Assembly (NCBI RefSeq): GCF_008041835.1
Contig: NZ_VRYE01000013.1
Location: forward strand, 1 to 62,228
Source of the DNA: Ectopseudomonas mendocina
GTDB lineage: Bacteria; Pseudomonadota; Gammaproteobacteria; Pseudomonadales; Pseudomonadaceae
Length of the DNA: 62,228 nt
Direction: 5' to 3'
Under the pieces are notes generated by a model. The model saw only the letters and a program-made list of their open reading frames with translations. It was not told the DNA's origin and ran no database searches. The position numbers were made by a program, and so were the translations under genes. Positions 51,095 to 59,509 of the stretch are shown here, piece by piece (within the stretch, counting starts at the first letter, position 1; each line of letters opens with the position of its first letter).

Positions 51095-51120
51095 AAAAAA
51101 AGCCCGCAGTGTGAGCGGGC
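51095..51120 (-). terminator. Terminator of uraH
   Basis: On the minus strand GCCCGC/GCGGGC closes a 7-nt loop and is followed by seven T residues (A-run 51095-51101 on the plus strand). It lies 62 bases after the uraH stop. Confidence 0.75.
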
Positions 51121-51181
51121 ATAGGGACTCAAACGTGTCTGAGGGTGACAAGCATTCGTCTGGCGGCTGCCCCGCCAGTCA

Positions 51182-51535
51182 TCAGCTACCGCGATAGGTG
51201 GAGTAGCTGTAAGGCGAAATCAGTAGCGGCACGTGGTAGTGCTCCTGGCCGGCATCGATGCCGAAACGCAGCACCACAACATCGAGAAAGGCCGGCTCCG
51301 GCAGCGTCACGCCACGGGCGCGGTAATAGTCGCCGGCATGGAAATGCAGCTGGTAGACGCCCGTACGGTAGTCGTCGCCCTGCAGCACCGGCGCGTCGCA
51401 ACGGCCATCGTGGTTGGTGGTAACGGTATTGATCAGCTCCAGCTGCGCGCCTTCGACGCGATACAACTCGACCTTGATGCCACTCCCTGGGCAACCGTGT
51501 GCGGCGTCCAGTACATGCGTAGTCAAACGTCCCAT
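51182..51535 (-). CDS. uraH: 5-Hydroxyisourate hydrolase
   Basis: A 117-residue transthyretin-related homotetramer that hydrolyses 5-hydroxyisourate to OHCU. It starts MGRLTTHVLDAAHGCPG and ends in the diagnostic YRGS tetrapeptide (SPYSYSTYRGS). Active-site His9-equivalent, Arg and His (HYHVPLLISPYSYSTY) are present. It is divergent from puuE; the intervening 402 bp hold two TTGTRYACAA sites, one near each gene. Confidence 0.95.
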   Translation of the reverse strand: MGRLTTHVLDAAHGCPGSGIKVELYRVEGAQLELINTVTTNHDGRCDAPVLQGDDYRTGVYQLHFHAGDYYRARGVTLPEPAFLDVVVLRFGIDAGQEHYHVPLLISPYSYSTYRGS

Positions 51536-51672
51536 GAGTCTCGGATGCTCGTGGCGATCAACGCCCGGCGAACACCACACCTCCTCTACTCTGTTGAAAT
51601 CGGCTCGTCGCAGTGCTCCGACGCAATGGCAGGATAGCACGCAGCCAGAATATAAAACATTTCAACCTGAAA

Positions 51673-51682
51673 TTGTACACAA
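51673..51682. promoter_or_regulatory. TTGTRYACAA site 3 (uraH side)
   Basis: TTGTACACAA, 138 bp upstream of uraH in the uraH/puuE divergent region. Confidence 0.55.
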
Positions 51683-51853
51683 CAAATTCAGATAAAGCGT
51701 TATAGATGCAGCCAGTAAAGCGCCATGTACATTCATCGCAAGCCAGCAATCACGCACCACTCGGCGCGAATTACCGTCCACTCGGTCAACCTCTTCCGCG
51801 TTGCAAAGAATGCAGAAAATGATGAAAAGTCGATTTACAAACGGCAAACAACT

Positions 51854-51863
51854 TTGTATACAA
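51854..51863. promoter_or_regulatory. TTGTRYACAA site 4 (puuE side)
   Basis: A perfect palindrome TTGTATACAA, 75 bp upstream of the puuE start. The remainder of the 51536-51937 region is non-coding. Confidence 0.6.
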
Positions 51864-51937
51864 TTAGCCTTCCCGGTCGCGCAGCCATTCATTGCCAGGC
51901 GCGCAGTGACCGCCACGCTCCAGATAGGAAGACTGCA

Positions 51938-52879
51938 GTGAATGCTGATTACCCACGCGATCTGATCGGCTACGGCGCAAACCCACCCCACCCACACTGG
52001 CCGGGCGATGCCCGTATTGCCCTGTCCTTCGTGCTCAATTACGAGGAAGGCGGCGAGCGCAACATCCTTCACGGCGACAGGGAGTCCGAGGCCTTTCTCT
52101 CCGAGATGGTCGCCGCCCAGCCGCTGCCGGGTCAGCGCAACCTGTGCATGGAATCTCTCTACGAGTACGGCAGCCGCGCCGGCGTCTGGCGCCTGCTCAA
52201 CCTGTTCAAGCAGCATGACATCCCGCTGACCATCTTCGCCGTGGCCATGGCCGCCCAGCGCCACCCGGACGTGATCCGCGAGATGGTCGCCGCCGGGCAT
52301 GAGATCTGCAGCCACGGCTACCGCTGGATCGATTACCAGAACATGGACGAAGCGACCGAGCGCGAGCACATGCTCGAGGCCATCCGCATCCTCACCGAGC
52401 TGACCGGCGAGCGCCCGCTGGGCTGGTACACCGGGCGCCTGGGCCCGAATACCCGACGCCTGGTACGCGAGGAAGGCGGCTTCCTCTATGACTCCGACAC
52501 CTACGACGACGACCTGCCCTACTGGGACCCGGCCAGCACCGCAGAAAAACCGCACCTGGTGATCCCTTACACCCTGGACACCAACGACATGCGCTTCACC
52601 CAGGTGCAGGGCTTCAACAAGGGCGACGATTTCTTCGAATACCTCAAGGATGCCTTCGACGTGCTCTACGCCGAGGGTAAAGCCGGCGCTCCGAAGATGC
52701 TGTCGATCGGCATGCACTGCCGCCTGCTCGGTCGACCGGCCCGCCTGGCTTCGCTGGCGCGCTTCATCGACTACGTCAGAAGCCATGACAAGGTCTGGTG
52801 CGCCCGCCGCGTCGACATCGCCAGACACTGGCATGCCACCCACCCCTTCAGCGCGACCGAAAAAGAGAGCCGCCCATGA
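51938..52879 (+). CDS. puuE: Cofactor-independent allantoinase PuuE
   Basis: A 313-residue polysaccharide-deacetylase-fold enzyme that opens allantoin to allantoate without metal. Recognised by YPRDLIGYGANPPHPHWPGDARIALSF at the N-terminus (given here only as a pointer; key residues RDLIGYG), EICSHGYRWIDYQ, and LGWYTGRLGPNTR. The start is GTG at 51938 (AGGAAGACTGCA upstream), since the only longer frame runs through the operator region. It overlaps uraD by 4 bases. Confidence 0.92.
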   Translation: MNADYPRDLIGYGANPPHPHWPGDARIALSFVLNYEEGGERNILHGDRESEAFLSEMVAAQPLPGQRNLCMESLYEYGSRAGVWRLLNLFKQHDIPLTIFAVAMAAQRHPDVIREMVAAGHEICSHGYRWIDYQNMDEATEREHMLEAIRILTELTGERPLGWYTGRLGPNTRRLVREEGGFLYDSDTYDDDLPYWDPASTAEKPHLVIPYTLDTNDMRFTQVQGFNKGDDFFEYLKDAFDVLYAEGKAGAPKMLSIGMHCRLLGRPARLASLARFIDYVRSHDKVWCARRVDIARHWHATHPFSATEKESRP

Positions 52880-53391
52880 GCCGTTTCCAGACCCTGACCC
52901 CTTCCCAGCTGAGCCGCGACGCGTTCGTCGCCGCCTTCGCCGACATCTACGAGCACTCGCCCTGGGTGGCCGAGAAAGCCTATGACCTCGGCCTGGATGC
53001 GTCGGTAGACGACATCGACGGCCTGCAGCAGCGTATGGCCGACATCCTTCTGTCCGCCAGTCATGAGGCGCAACTGGCGCTGATCAACGCTCACCCGGAC
53101 TTGGCCGGCAAAGCCGCCGTACGCGGCGAACTGACCGCTTCCAGCACCGCCGAGCAATCCGGTGCAGGCATCCACGAATGCACCGCCGAGGAGTTCGCCC
53201 GTTTCACCGAACTCAACGACGCCTACAAGGCCAAGTTCGGCTTCCCCTTCATCAAGGCCGTCAAGGGCAGCAACCGCCACCAGATCCTGGCCGCCTTCGA
53301 GGAGCGCATTCACAACACACCGGAGCAGGAATTCGCCACCGCCCTGGCCGAGATCAACAAGATCGCCCTCTTCCGTCTGCAGCAGCTGTAA
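52876..53391 (+). CDS. uraD: OHCU decarboxylase UraD
   Basis: A 171-residue helical enzyme that converts OHCU to S-(+)-allantoin. The catalytic His is in the conserved INAHPDLAGKAA segment, with SAEQSGAG- and FPFIKAVKG-type motifs following. It starts at ATG 52876 inside the last codon of puuE (ATGA). Genes of this order in P. aeruginosa are followed by allantoicase (alc); here allA follows after only 45 bp. Confidence 0.93.
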   Translation: MSRFQTLTPSQLSRDAFVAAFADIYEHSPWVAEKAYDLGLDASVDDIDGLQQRMADILLSASHEAQLALINAHPDLAGKAAVRGELTASSTAEQSGAGIHECTAEEFARFTELNDAYKAKFGFPFIKAVKGSNRHQILAAFEERIHNTPEQEFATALAEINKIALFRLQQL

Positions 53392-53436
53392 CGGCTGGCG
53401 CAGCCCAACAAACCGAATCGAACAAGTAGAACAGCC

Positions 53437-53940
53437 ATGCGCAGCCTGACCATCGAGCCCCTGAGCAAAGAAGCCTTCGCCCCCTTCGGTGACGTGATCG
53501 AAACCGACGGCAGCGACTTCTTCATGATCAACAACGGCTCCACCCGCCGCTATCACAAGCTGGCCACCGTGGAGACCGCACAGCCGGAGGACAAGGCCAT
53601 CATCAGTATCTTCAGTGCCGAAGCGCTGGAGATGCCGTTGACCGTCCGCATGCTGGAACGCCATCCGCTGGGCAGCCAGGCTTTCATTCCGCTGCTCGGC
53701 CACCCCTTTCTGATCGTGGTCGCGCCAATTGGCGATGTACCTGTATCAGGGGCCGTCCGTGCCTTCCTCAGCAATGGCAGGCAGGGCATCAATTACCATC
53801 GCGGCGTCTGGCACCACCCGGTGCTGGCGATCGAAAAGCGGGATGACTTCCTGGTGGTTGATCGCAGTGGTTCCGGCAACAACTGCGATGAGCATTTCTT
53901 CAATGAGGACGAGTTTCTTCTCCTCAACCCCCACCAATAA
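53437..53940 (+). CDS. allA: Ureidoglycolate lyase
   Basis: A 167-residue cupin that splits ureidoglycolate into glyoxylate and urea. The AllA pattern is clear: LSKEAFAPFGDVIE at the N-terminus, LERHPLGSQAFIPL, and the INYHRGVWHHPVLAI catalytic segment. Its substrate comes from allantoate through allantoicase, which is not in this cluster. Confidence 0.93.
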   Translation: MRSLTIEPLSKEAFAPFGDVIETDGSDFFMINNGSTRRYHKLATVETAQPEDKAIISIFSAEALEMPLTVRMLERHPLGSQAFIPLLGHPFLIVVAPIGDVPVSGAVRAFLSNGRQGINYHRGVWHHPVLAIEKRDDFLVVDRSGSGNNCDEHFFNEDEFLLLNPHQ

Positions 53941-53987
53941 GAGAAGCCCGGGGCTGGCGTGCCTATCCCGGAAAAGAGGTACAGATC

Positions 53988-55286
53988 GTGGAAGCACATT
54001 TCACCGAATGGCTAAACCTGGGCATCCGCTGGATCCATATGATCACCGGTATCGCCTGGATCGGCGCATCCTTCTATTTCGTCTGGCTGGAGAACAACCT
54101 CAACCGCAGCAACCCGCGCGAGGGGCTGTCGGGTGATCTCTGGGCCATTCACGGCGGCGGCATCTACCACCTGGAAAAGTACAAGCTGGCTCCGCCGAAA
54201 ATGCCGGAGAACCTGCACTGGTTCAAATGGGAAGCCTACGCCACCTGGCTGTCGGGCGTCGCCCTGCTGCTGGTGGTGTATTACCTCAACCCCAGCCTGT
54301 ATCTGGTCAAGCCCGGCGTCGACCTGGCGCCCGCTGCGGCCATCGCCATCGGTCTTGGCTCGATGGCAGTCAGCTATGTGATATATCACCTGCTCTGCGA
54401 CTCACCGCTGGGCAAGCGTCCGGCCCTGCTCGGCGCCGTGCTGTTCGTGCTGATCATCGCCGCCGCCTACGGCTTCAGCCAGATATTCAGTGGCCGCGCG
54501 GCGTACATCCATGTCGGCGCAATCATCGGCACCATCATGGTCGGCAACGTGTTCTTCACCATCATGCCGGCCCAGCGTGCACTGGTTAAGGCCATCGAAA
54601 CCAACACCACGCCCGATCCGCTGCTGCCGGCCAAAGGTCTGCTGCGCTCGCGCCACAACAACTACTTCACCCTGCCGGTGCTGTTCATCATGATCAGCAA
54701 CCACTTCCCGAGCACTTACGGCAGCCAGTACAACTGGGCGATCCTGGCCGGGATTGCGATCCTGGCGGTGCTGGTACGTCACTACTTCAACACCCGCCAC
54801 GACAGCAGCAAGTACGTCTGGACCCTGCCAGCGGCAGCACTGGGCATGATCTGCCTGGCCTACGTCACGGCGCCGGCGCAACGCGCACCGGCCGCTGCTC
54901 CAGTCGCAGCCGTCGAGCAGCCGTCCAGCGCAGCACCGGCCAAGGTGGAAGAGGCAAGCCCGGCAGCCACACCTGCCGAGCAAGCCGCCAGCACAAACGG
55001 CACAGCAGCCGTCAGCTTCGGTGCGAGTGATTTTGCCAAGGTCGAAAGCGTGATTCACGAACGCTGCACCGTGTGCCACTCGGCCAGCCCCACCAGCCCG
55101 ATGTTCAGCACAGCGCCGGCCGGCTTCATGCTCGACACCCCCGAGCAGATGAAGGCACAAGCGGCAAAGATTCACGCACAGACCGTGGCCACGCAGATCA
55201 TGCCCCTGGGCAATATCACCCAGATGACCCAGGACGAACGCGACCTGATCGGTAGCTGGATCGCCGAAGGCGCGCAGATCAACTGA
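53988..55286 (+). CDS. puuD: Membrane urate hydroxylase PuuD with cytochrome c domain
   Basis: A 432-residue inner-membrane urate oxidase, the bacterial replacement for uricase; it forms 5-hydroxyisourate and passes electrons to the respiratory chain. Eight or so N-terminal helices (urate oxidase N domain; WLNLGIRWIHMITGIAWIGASFYF) are followed by an Ala/Pro-rich linker (about 300-345) and a periplasmic cytochrome c domain with haem motif CTVCH and distal Met in IMPLGNITQMT. The GTG start at 53988 has AAAAGAGG upstream. It lies 47 bp after allA. Confidence 0.93.
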   Translation: MEAHFTEWLNLGIRWIHMITGIAWIGASFYFVWLENNLNRSNPREGLSGDLWAIHGGGIYHLEKYKLAPPKMPENLHWFKWEAYATWLSGVALLLVVYYLNPSLYLVKPGVDLAPAAAIAIGLGSMAVSYVIYHLLCDSPLGKRPALLGAVLFVLIIAAAYGFSQIFSGRAAYIHVGAIIGTIMVGNVFFTIMPAQRALVKAIETNTTPDPLLPAKGLLRSRHNNYFTLPVLFIMISNHFPSTYGSQYNWAILAGIAILAVLVRHYFNTRHDSSKYVWTLPAAALGMICLAYVTAPAQRAPAAAPVAAVEQPSSAAPAKVEEASPAATPAEQAASTNGTAAVSFGASDFAKVESVIHERCTVCHSASPTSPMFSTAPAGFMLDTPEQMKAQAAKIHAQTVATQIMPLGNITQMTQDERDLIGSWIAEGAQIN

Positions 55287-55376
55287 TTGCCACACATGTC
55301 GCGGCCGTGACTGGCCGCGGCATCTTTTTACAACCAGGAACCGCCGGCAGCGTAAGCTGACCGGCGGCTCATTTTT

Positions 55377-55386
55377 TTGTGCACAA
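55377..55386. promoter_or_regulatory. TTGTRYACAA site 5 (upstream of the deleted permease)
   Basis: A perfect palindrome TTGTGCACAA, about 150 bp upstream of the permease remnant. A half-similar TACATGTCTACAAA lies at about 55408. The rest of 55287-55535 is non-coding, with a weak GC-rich hairpin after puuD. Confidence 0.55.
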
Positions 55387-55535
55387 TCTACAAATAAATT
55401 GTTTTTATACATGTCTACAAATTGCTATAGTCAGAAAACCTGACCTGGCAGACAGACTTCTGTCACTCAGGACAGAGGCGCCGTGAAGCCTCGTGCAAGC
55501 CCATGACCGTATAAAAACAACTGGCAGGCTATGAC

Positions 55536-56096
55536 ATGACTACCGACCATAACGCACCAGCTGCGCCCGATGCTCGCAGCGAACTGATCTACCAACTGGA
55601 TGACACCCCCGACTTCCTCCCCGCAGTGTTCGCCGCGCTGCAGCACGTGCTGGCCAGCTTCGTCGTCATCATCACCCTGATCGTCGGCGCGGTGCTGCAG
55701 CTCATGCCCAAGCCGGTTCTGGGCGGCGCCACGCTGATCATGTTCGGCACCGTGGCAGTGGCCGGTATCAAGATTCTCACCGAGGCTGGCCTGCATCGTC
55801 GCAACATGCTCATCGTTTCCATCTCCCTGGGTCTTGGCCTTGGCGTAGCGGCAGTGCCAGAAGCCCTGGCACAGATGCCGGAGATGCTGCGCAATATTCT
55901 CGGCTCACCCATTGCCATCGGTGCCTTCAGCGCCATCGCACTGAACATCTTCCTGCCGGAAGAACCACTGGCCGAAGATGACTACGAGCCCGAAGCGCAC
56001 CTGCATACCATGCTGCAGAACCGCCAGGACGAGACGAACGACGACAGCCTGAGCCCCCTCAGCCGCGACCTCGACCCGGCACCACGCTCCATCTGA
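55536..56096 (+). pseudogene. NCS2 xanthine/uric acid permease with large internal in-frame deletion
   Basis: The 186-residue ORF begins like a uracil-xanthine permease (LIYQLDDTPDFLPAVFAALQ, first membrane helix to VVIIT) and then jumps directly to the C-terminal third (LQLMPKPVLGGATLIMFG through the last helices and the acidic tail). About 250-300 residues, including the substrate-binding QNNGVI- and transport-helix motifs of the family, are absent. Yet the frame is kept. The join lies near residues 44-52 (about 55668-55690), where the remaining LIVG text would fit both parent segments, suggesting deletion at a short homology. Transport function is not expected. Site 5 upstream and position between puuD and the Tsx-like gene fit the cluster's urate/xanthine uptake permease. 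Confidence 0.75.
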
Positions 56097-56172
56097 TCCC
56101 CAGCCTTGACCGAATACTCCCGGCATTCTCCGCCGGGAGCAGTTGCCTGCACCTCAACAATAAGGAAAAGCC

Positions 56173-57033
56173 ATGAAACTCAAGCATCTACCCCACTGCC
56201 TCGCCCTGTCAGCCGGACTGTTCTCTGGTCAGCAGGCACTCGCTGGCGACCTGCTGCACTGGCAGGACAACAGCCTGTCATACCTGTACGGCGAAAACTT
56301 TCAGCGCATGAACTTCAATGGCGAAGAACAGCGTACCCAGAGCACCTTTACCTTCGAGCACGCAAGCGGCTGGACCTGGGGCGACTTCTTCTACTTCCTC
56401 GACTACATCCGCGCCGACAACGTGCAGTCGCGCGGCAGCTTCGACAACGGCACCTTCCGCCAGCACGACAAGAACTCGTTCTACTACATGGAGTTCTCCC
56501 CGCGCGTGAGCCTGAGCTGGCTGACCGGGCAGAAGCTGGCCGCCGGCCCGATCAAGGACGTGTTCGCTGCCTTCACCTACGAGAAAGGCAACGGCGGCCC
56601 TGGCCCGGAGAACTACCTGTACGGCATCGGCCTGGACTGGGCAGTACCCGGCTTCACCTACTTCAAGACCAACCTGTACCAGGTCAAGATCAACAACCAT
56701 ACCTTCTTCGCCGACAGTAACAGCAACGGCTACGCCACTCAGCTGACTGTCAGTGCCGCCTACCCTTTCAGCCTGGGCGAACAGGATTTCGTCATCGACG
56801 GCTTCATCGACTGGCGCTCGCCATCGCGCGATGCCGGCACGCAGACCTCGGTCGGCTCCTCGGTCCAGGTCAAGTGGGATGCGGGCAAGGCCCTGTTCGG
56901 CAAGGAGCGCCAGCTCTACGTGGGCACCGAGATCAACATGTGGCGCGCCAAATATGGCGTCAAACCAGTGGATGGCTCGGCTGATCGTTTCGACCAGACC
57001 GCTGTGCAGGCGCTGGTCAAGTATCACTTCTGA
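56173..57033 (+). CDS. Tsx-like nucleoside/purine outer-membrane channel
   Basis: A 286-residue outer-membrane barrel with a signal peptide (MKLKHLPHCLALSAGLFSGQQALA) and C-terminal Phe. The family pattern includes LLHWQDNSLSYLYGENF, ASGWTWGDFFYFLDYIRAD and WRSPSRDAG. AAGGAAAAG precedes the ATG. It most likely admits nucleosides or purine bases for the cluster. It is followed by a strong terminator. Confidence 0.88.
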   Translation: MKLKHLPHCLALSAGLFSGQQALAGDLLHWQDNSLSYLYGENFQRMNFNGEEQRTQSTFTFEHASGWTWGDFFYFLDYIRADNVQSRGSFDNGTFRQHDKNSFYYMEFSPRVSLSWLTGQKLAAGPIKDVFAAFTYEKGNGGPGPENYLYGIGLDWAVPGFTYFKTNLYQVKINNHTFFADSNSNGYATQLTVSAAYPFSLGEQDFVIDGFIDWRSPSRDAGTQTSVGSSVQVKWDAGKALFGKERQLYVGTEINMWRAKYGVKPVDGSADRFDQTAVQALVKYHF

Positions 57034-57082
57034 CCATTGCCGCAACGGACCGGACTGACGTCGGTAGGGACGGCGGCCGGGT

Positions 57083-57120
57083 AAAAAGGGGGATGGGCGT
57101 TCACGCCCTTCCCCCTTTTT
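57083..57120 (+). terminator. Strong terminator after the Tsx-like gene
   Basis: AAAAAGGGGG (57083-57092) pairs with CCCCCTTTTT (57111-57120), with an inner GGGCG/CGCCC stem. The symmetric A- and T-runs make it functional in both directions. Confidence 0.85.
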
Positions 57121-57419
57121 CCATGCGCGCAGCGACTGTGTGGCGTCATCGTTGCGAACTACGATGCAGTGCGTTGGCGCCAGCTCGACCTGTGCCGCCA
57201 TTCACCGCCAAGGCCGCTCGCCCACTACTTCGATGCAGTTGGAGCTGCAAGGCGCTGATTGCCTTCGCCATCGGCTCGGCCCCTCCATCACCCCGATCCA
57301 GGCGCCTGGCCCGAATCAGCTGCCCGACTCTACCTGGCGGCTGGTCGCCGTACCGCACCCTAGGCTGGTGCATACACAGGTGCAGGCAGCGAAGCCTGCG
57401 CACGGCAACGTCCAGATCA
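57121..57419 (+). pseudogene. Possible decayed LysR-type regulator C-terminus
   Basis: About 300 bp without an intact gene. In one plus-strand frame ending at 57439 the text WRLVAVPHPRLVHTQVQAA resembles the conserved LysR C-terminal end (W-L--HPDLR-T-RVRA), but the upstream frame is broken. The match is weak, and the region may instead be random GC-rich sequence. Confidence 0.25.
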
Positions 57420-58259
57420 TCATCGATCGGAAGCAGTAGGCGCCTGGGCCTCGGCTCTGGCTTTCTGGCGTTCGAGAAAGTCCGCCTTCCATTGCTCGAG
57501 CCCCATGTATTCACTATCGAGATTGGCCTCGACCCGGTAGCTCGCCTTGAGCTGCGCCACCTGAGCCGCGCGCTCCGCAAGGAAGCGATCGAAACCAGCG
57601 ATAAGCTGCGGGTGACGCACGCTCGACAAGTGAAAGCTGCCACGGGTATGCGGCAGTTTGGGATCGAATACCAGCGCGCCTGGCCGAGCGCGAATGTTGT
57701 CCAAATAGTGCGTGGCCACTACTACATTGAAGTAAGCACCGTCAGTGTCATGCTTCAACGCCTGGCGGATCATCTGGCGTAAATCCTTGCTGTAGCTCAG
57801 CTGGATCAGCCCACTGTCGATGGCCTGTTCATAGCCACGCGGCGTCCAGCCCTGCACCATGGCCAAGCGACGGATATTCTCCGGCGCCTGCCCCTAGCGC
57901 TGCGGCGCCACCAGCACGCCATCGACGTAATCGACTACCGCCTGGCTATAGTGCAAGGTCACGCCAGCCTTCTGAGCCGTGCCCCAGTGCGGGCTATCGG
58001 GGTACTTGAAATCGACCTCGCTGCGCAACAGGGCCGGCAGCAACTGATCCACCGGCAGCGGTTTGTAGATCAGGCTAATGCCGCTATCAGCAGCAAAGGT
58101 ATCCAGCACTTCGCGGGCGAAACCACGATAATGCCCTTCTCTATCGAGACTGTAATGCGGCGCAAAGGCTATGTCCTCAACGCCAACCACATAGCTCTGG
58201 GCCAGTGCAGCTGGCGCCAGCAGAATGCTGGAACACAGGCACACGCATAACGGCTTCAT
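57420..58259 (-). pseudogene. Family 3 extracellular solute-binding protein interrupted by an amber codon
   Basis: The frame from ATG 58259 encodes a signal peptide (MKPLCVCLCSSILLAPAALAQ) and a periplasmic binding protein fold (VGVEDIAFAPHYSLDREGHYRGFAREVLDTFA) up to codon 121. Codon 122 is TAG (57896-57894), after which the same frame continues without a break for about 157 residues to 57420 and completes the second lobe (MVQGWTPRGYEQAIDSGLIQL). One substitution from CAG or a similar codon would restore a 279-residue protein of normal length. No ABC transporter genes are adjacent. Confidence 0.8.
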
Positions 58260-58301
58260 ACAGAGCCTCCCTATTGTTGTTATGGATATCCAGGTACTGG
58301 T

Positions 58302-59297
58302 CTATCCGCCGGTCATGCTCATGAAGCGCACCACCTGAACCTGCTCGTCGGTGGCAAAGTGGTGCCGCTCGGGCTTGAGGCGCAGCGCCTCGATCAGCGC
58401 CTGACGCAAGCGTTCGCCGTCACCAGGGTGAGCACGCAACAGACGCTTGAGATCCAGCGCGTTGTCATGGCCAAGGCAGAGCACCAGCTTGCCCTCGGCC
58501 GTGACCCGCACACGGTTGCAGTCACCGCAGAAGTTGTGGCTGTGCGGCGAGATGAAACCGACCTGGGTCTGCGTACCGACCACCTGCCAATAGCGTGATG
58601 GTCCGCCAGTCACCTTGTTACTGCGCACCAGCGCATGGCGCTGCTCGATGCGTTGGCGCACCTCGTCGCTGGAGCAGAAGGTCTGCTCACGGCTGTGGCT
58701 GACCACGCTGCCCAGCGGCATTTCCTCGATGAAACTGATATCCAGGCCGCGCTCGATGGCGAACTCGACCAGATCCAGCACCTCGTCGTCATTGCGCCCG
58801 CTCTGCACCACGCTGTTGAGCTTGATACGCTCGAAGCCGGCCATACGCGCGGCTTCGATACCGGCCAATACCTGGTCGAGCCTGTCACGCCGGGTAAAGG
58901 CGGCGAAGCGCTCGCGCTGCAGCGAGTCCAGGCTGATGTTCAAACGGCGCACACCGGCCGCACGCAACGCAACGGCCATCTCCGCCAGCTGTGAACCGTT
59001 GGTGGTGATCGCCAGATCATCGAGTTCGGTACGCCCTCCCAGGCGCTTCAGCAGGCTCAGCAGGTTCTTGCGCACCAAGGGTTCACCACCGGTGATGCGG
59101 ATACGTCGCACGCCCAGGCCGATAAAGGCGTCAGCCACCGCATACAACTCTTCGAGACTGAGAATCTGTGAACGCGGCGCGAAGACCATGTCCTCGCTCA
59201 TGCAATAAGTGCAGCGAAAATCGCAGCGGTCGGTCACCGACAAACGCAGGTAGGTGATGCGCCGGCCAAAGGGGTCGACGAGTTGATGAGAGGGCAC
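58302..59297 (-). CDS. moaA: GTP 3',8-cyclase MoaA
   Basis: A 331-residue radical SAM enzyme for the first step of molybdenum cofactor synthesis. The N-terminal cluster is CDFRCTYCMSE; the C-terminal cluster uses Cys in NFCGDCNRVRVTAEG plus CLG. The GTP-binding Arg segment is present. The C-terminal GG is kept (SMTGG end). The start is GTG at 59297. It supplies cofactor that XdhB needs, although it lies outside the island proper. Confidence 0.95.
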   Translation of the reverse strand: MPSHQLVDPFGRRITYLRLSVTDRCDFRCTYCMSEDMVFAPRSQILSLEELYAVADAFIGLGVRRIRITGGEPLVRKNLLSLLKRLGGRTELDDLAITTNGSQLAEMAVALRAAGVRRLNISLDSLQRERFAAFTRRDRLDQVLAGIEAARMAGFERIKLNSVVQSGRNDDEVLDLVEFAIERGLDISFIEEMPLGSVVSHSREQTFCSSDEVRQRIEQRHALVRSNKVTGGPSRYWQVVGTQTQVGFISPHSHNFCGDCNRVRVTAEGKLVLCLGHDNALDLKRLLRAHPGDGERLRQALIEALRLKPERHHFATDEQVQVVRFMSMTGG

Positions 59298-59377
59298 AGC
59301 AGGTCTCCTACAGCGTCAGGCGCCAGGACGTCTTGTCATGAAACTCGTTGCACAGGATAAAAACAGAAAAGCCATTT

Positions 59378-59387
59378 CCTGTATACA
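59378..59387. promoter_or_regulatory. CTGTATACAG palindrome upstream of the rutR-like gene
   Basis: A 10-bp palindrome sharing the TGTATACA core with the TTGTRYACAA sites but with C/G outer bases, 6 bases before the TGAC-N6-GTCA site. Confidence 0.35.
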
Positions 59388-59392
59388 GTGAT

Positions 59393-59406
59393 TTGACCCG
59401 CAAGTC
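59393..59406. promoter_or_regulatory. TGAC-N6-GTCA site upstream of the rutR-like gene
   Basis: TGACCCGCAAGTCA (extended TTGACCCGCAAGTCAG) lies 104 bp upstream of the rutR-like start. It shares TTGACCC-AAGTCAG with the second xdhA site, suggesting autoregulation. Confidence 0.55.
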
Positions 59407-59509
59407 AGTTAAACGCTGAACAGCCCGTAACCGCTGCCTTGAGGCTCGCACAAAGCCGATGCTAACATGTCCGAGCGCCGCCCGGCGGCAGAGGAAAACA
59501 CAGGGCCTT

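Noticed and set aside
55377..55420. LexA box near the deleted permease
   Set aside because: The sequence fits TTGTGCACAA, shared with four nearby sites, and lacks the CTGT-N8-ACAG spacing of LexA.
59378..59387. LexA box upstream of the rutR-like gene
   Set aside because: CTGTATACAG is 10 bp; the LexA site needs 16 bp with CTG-N10-CAG.
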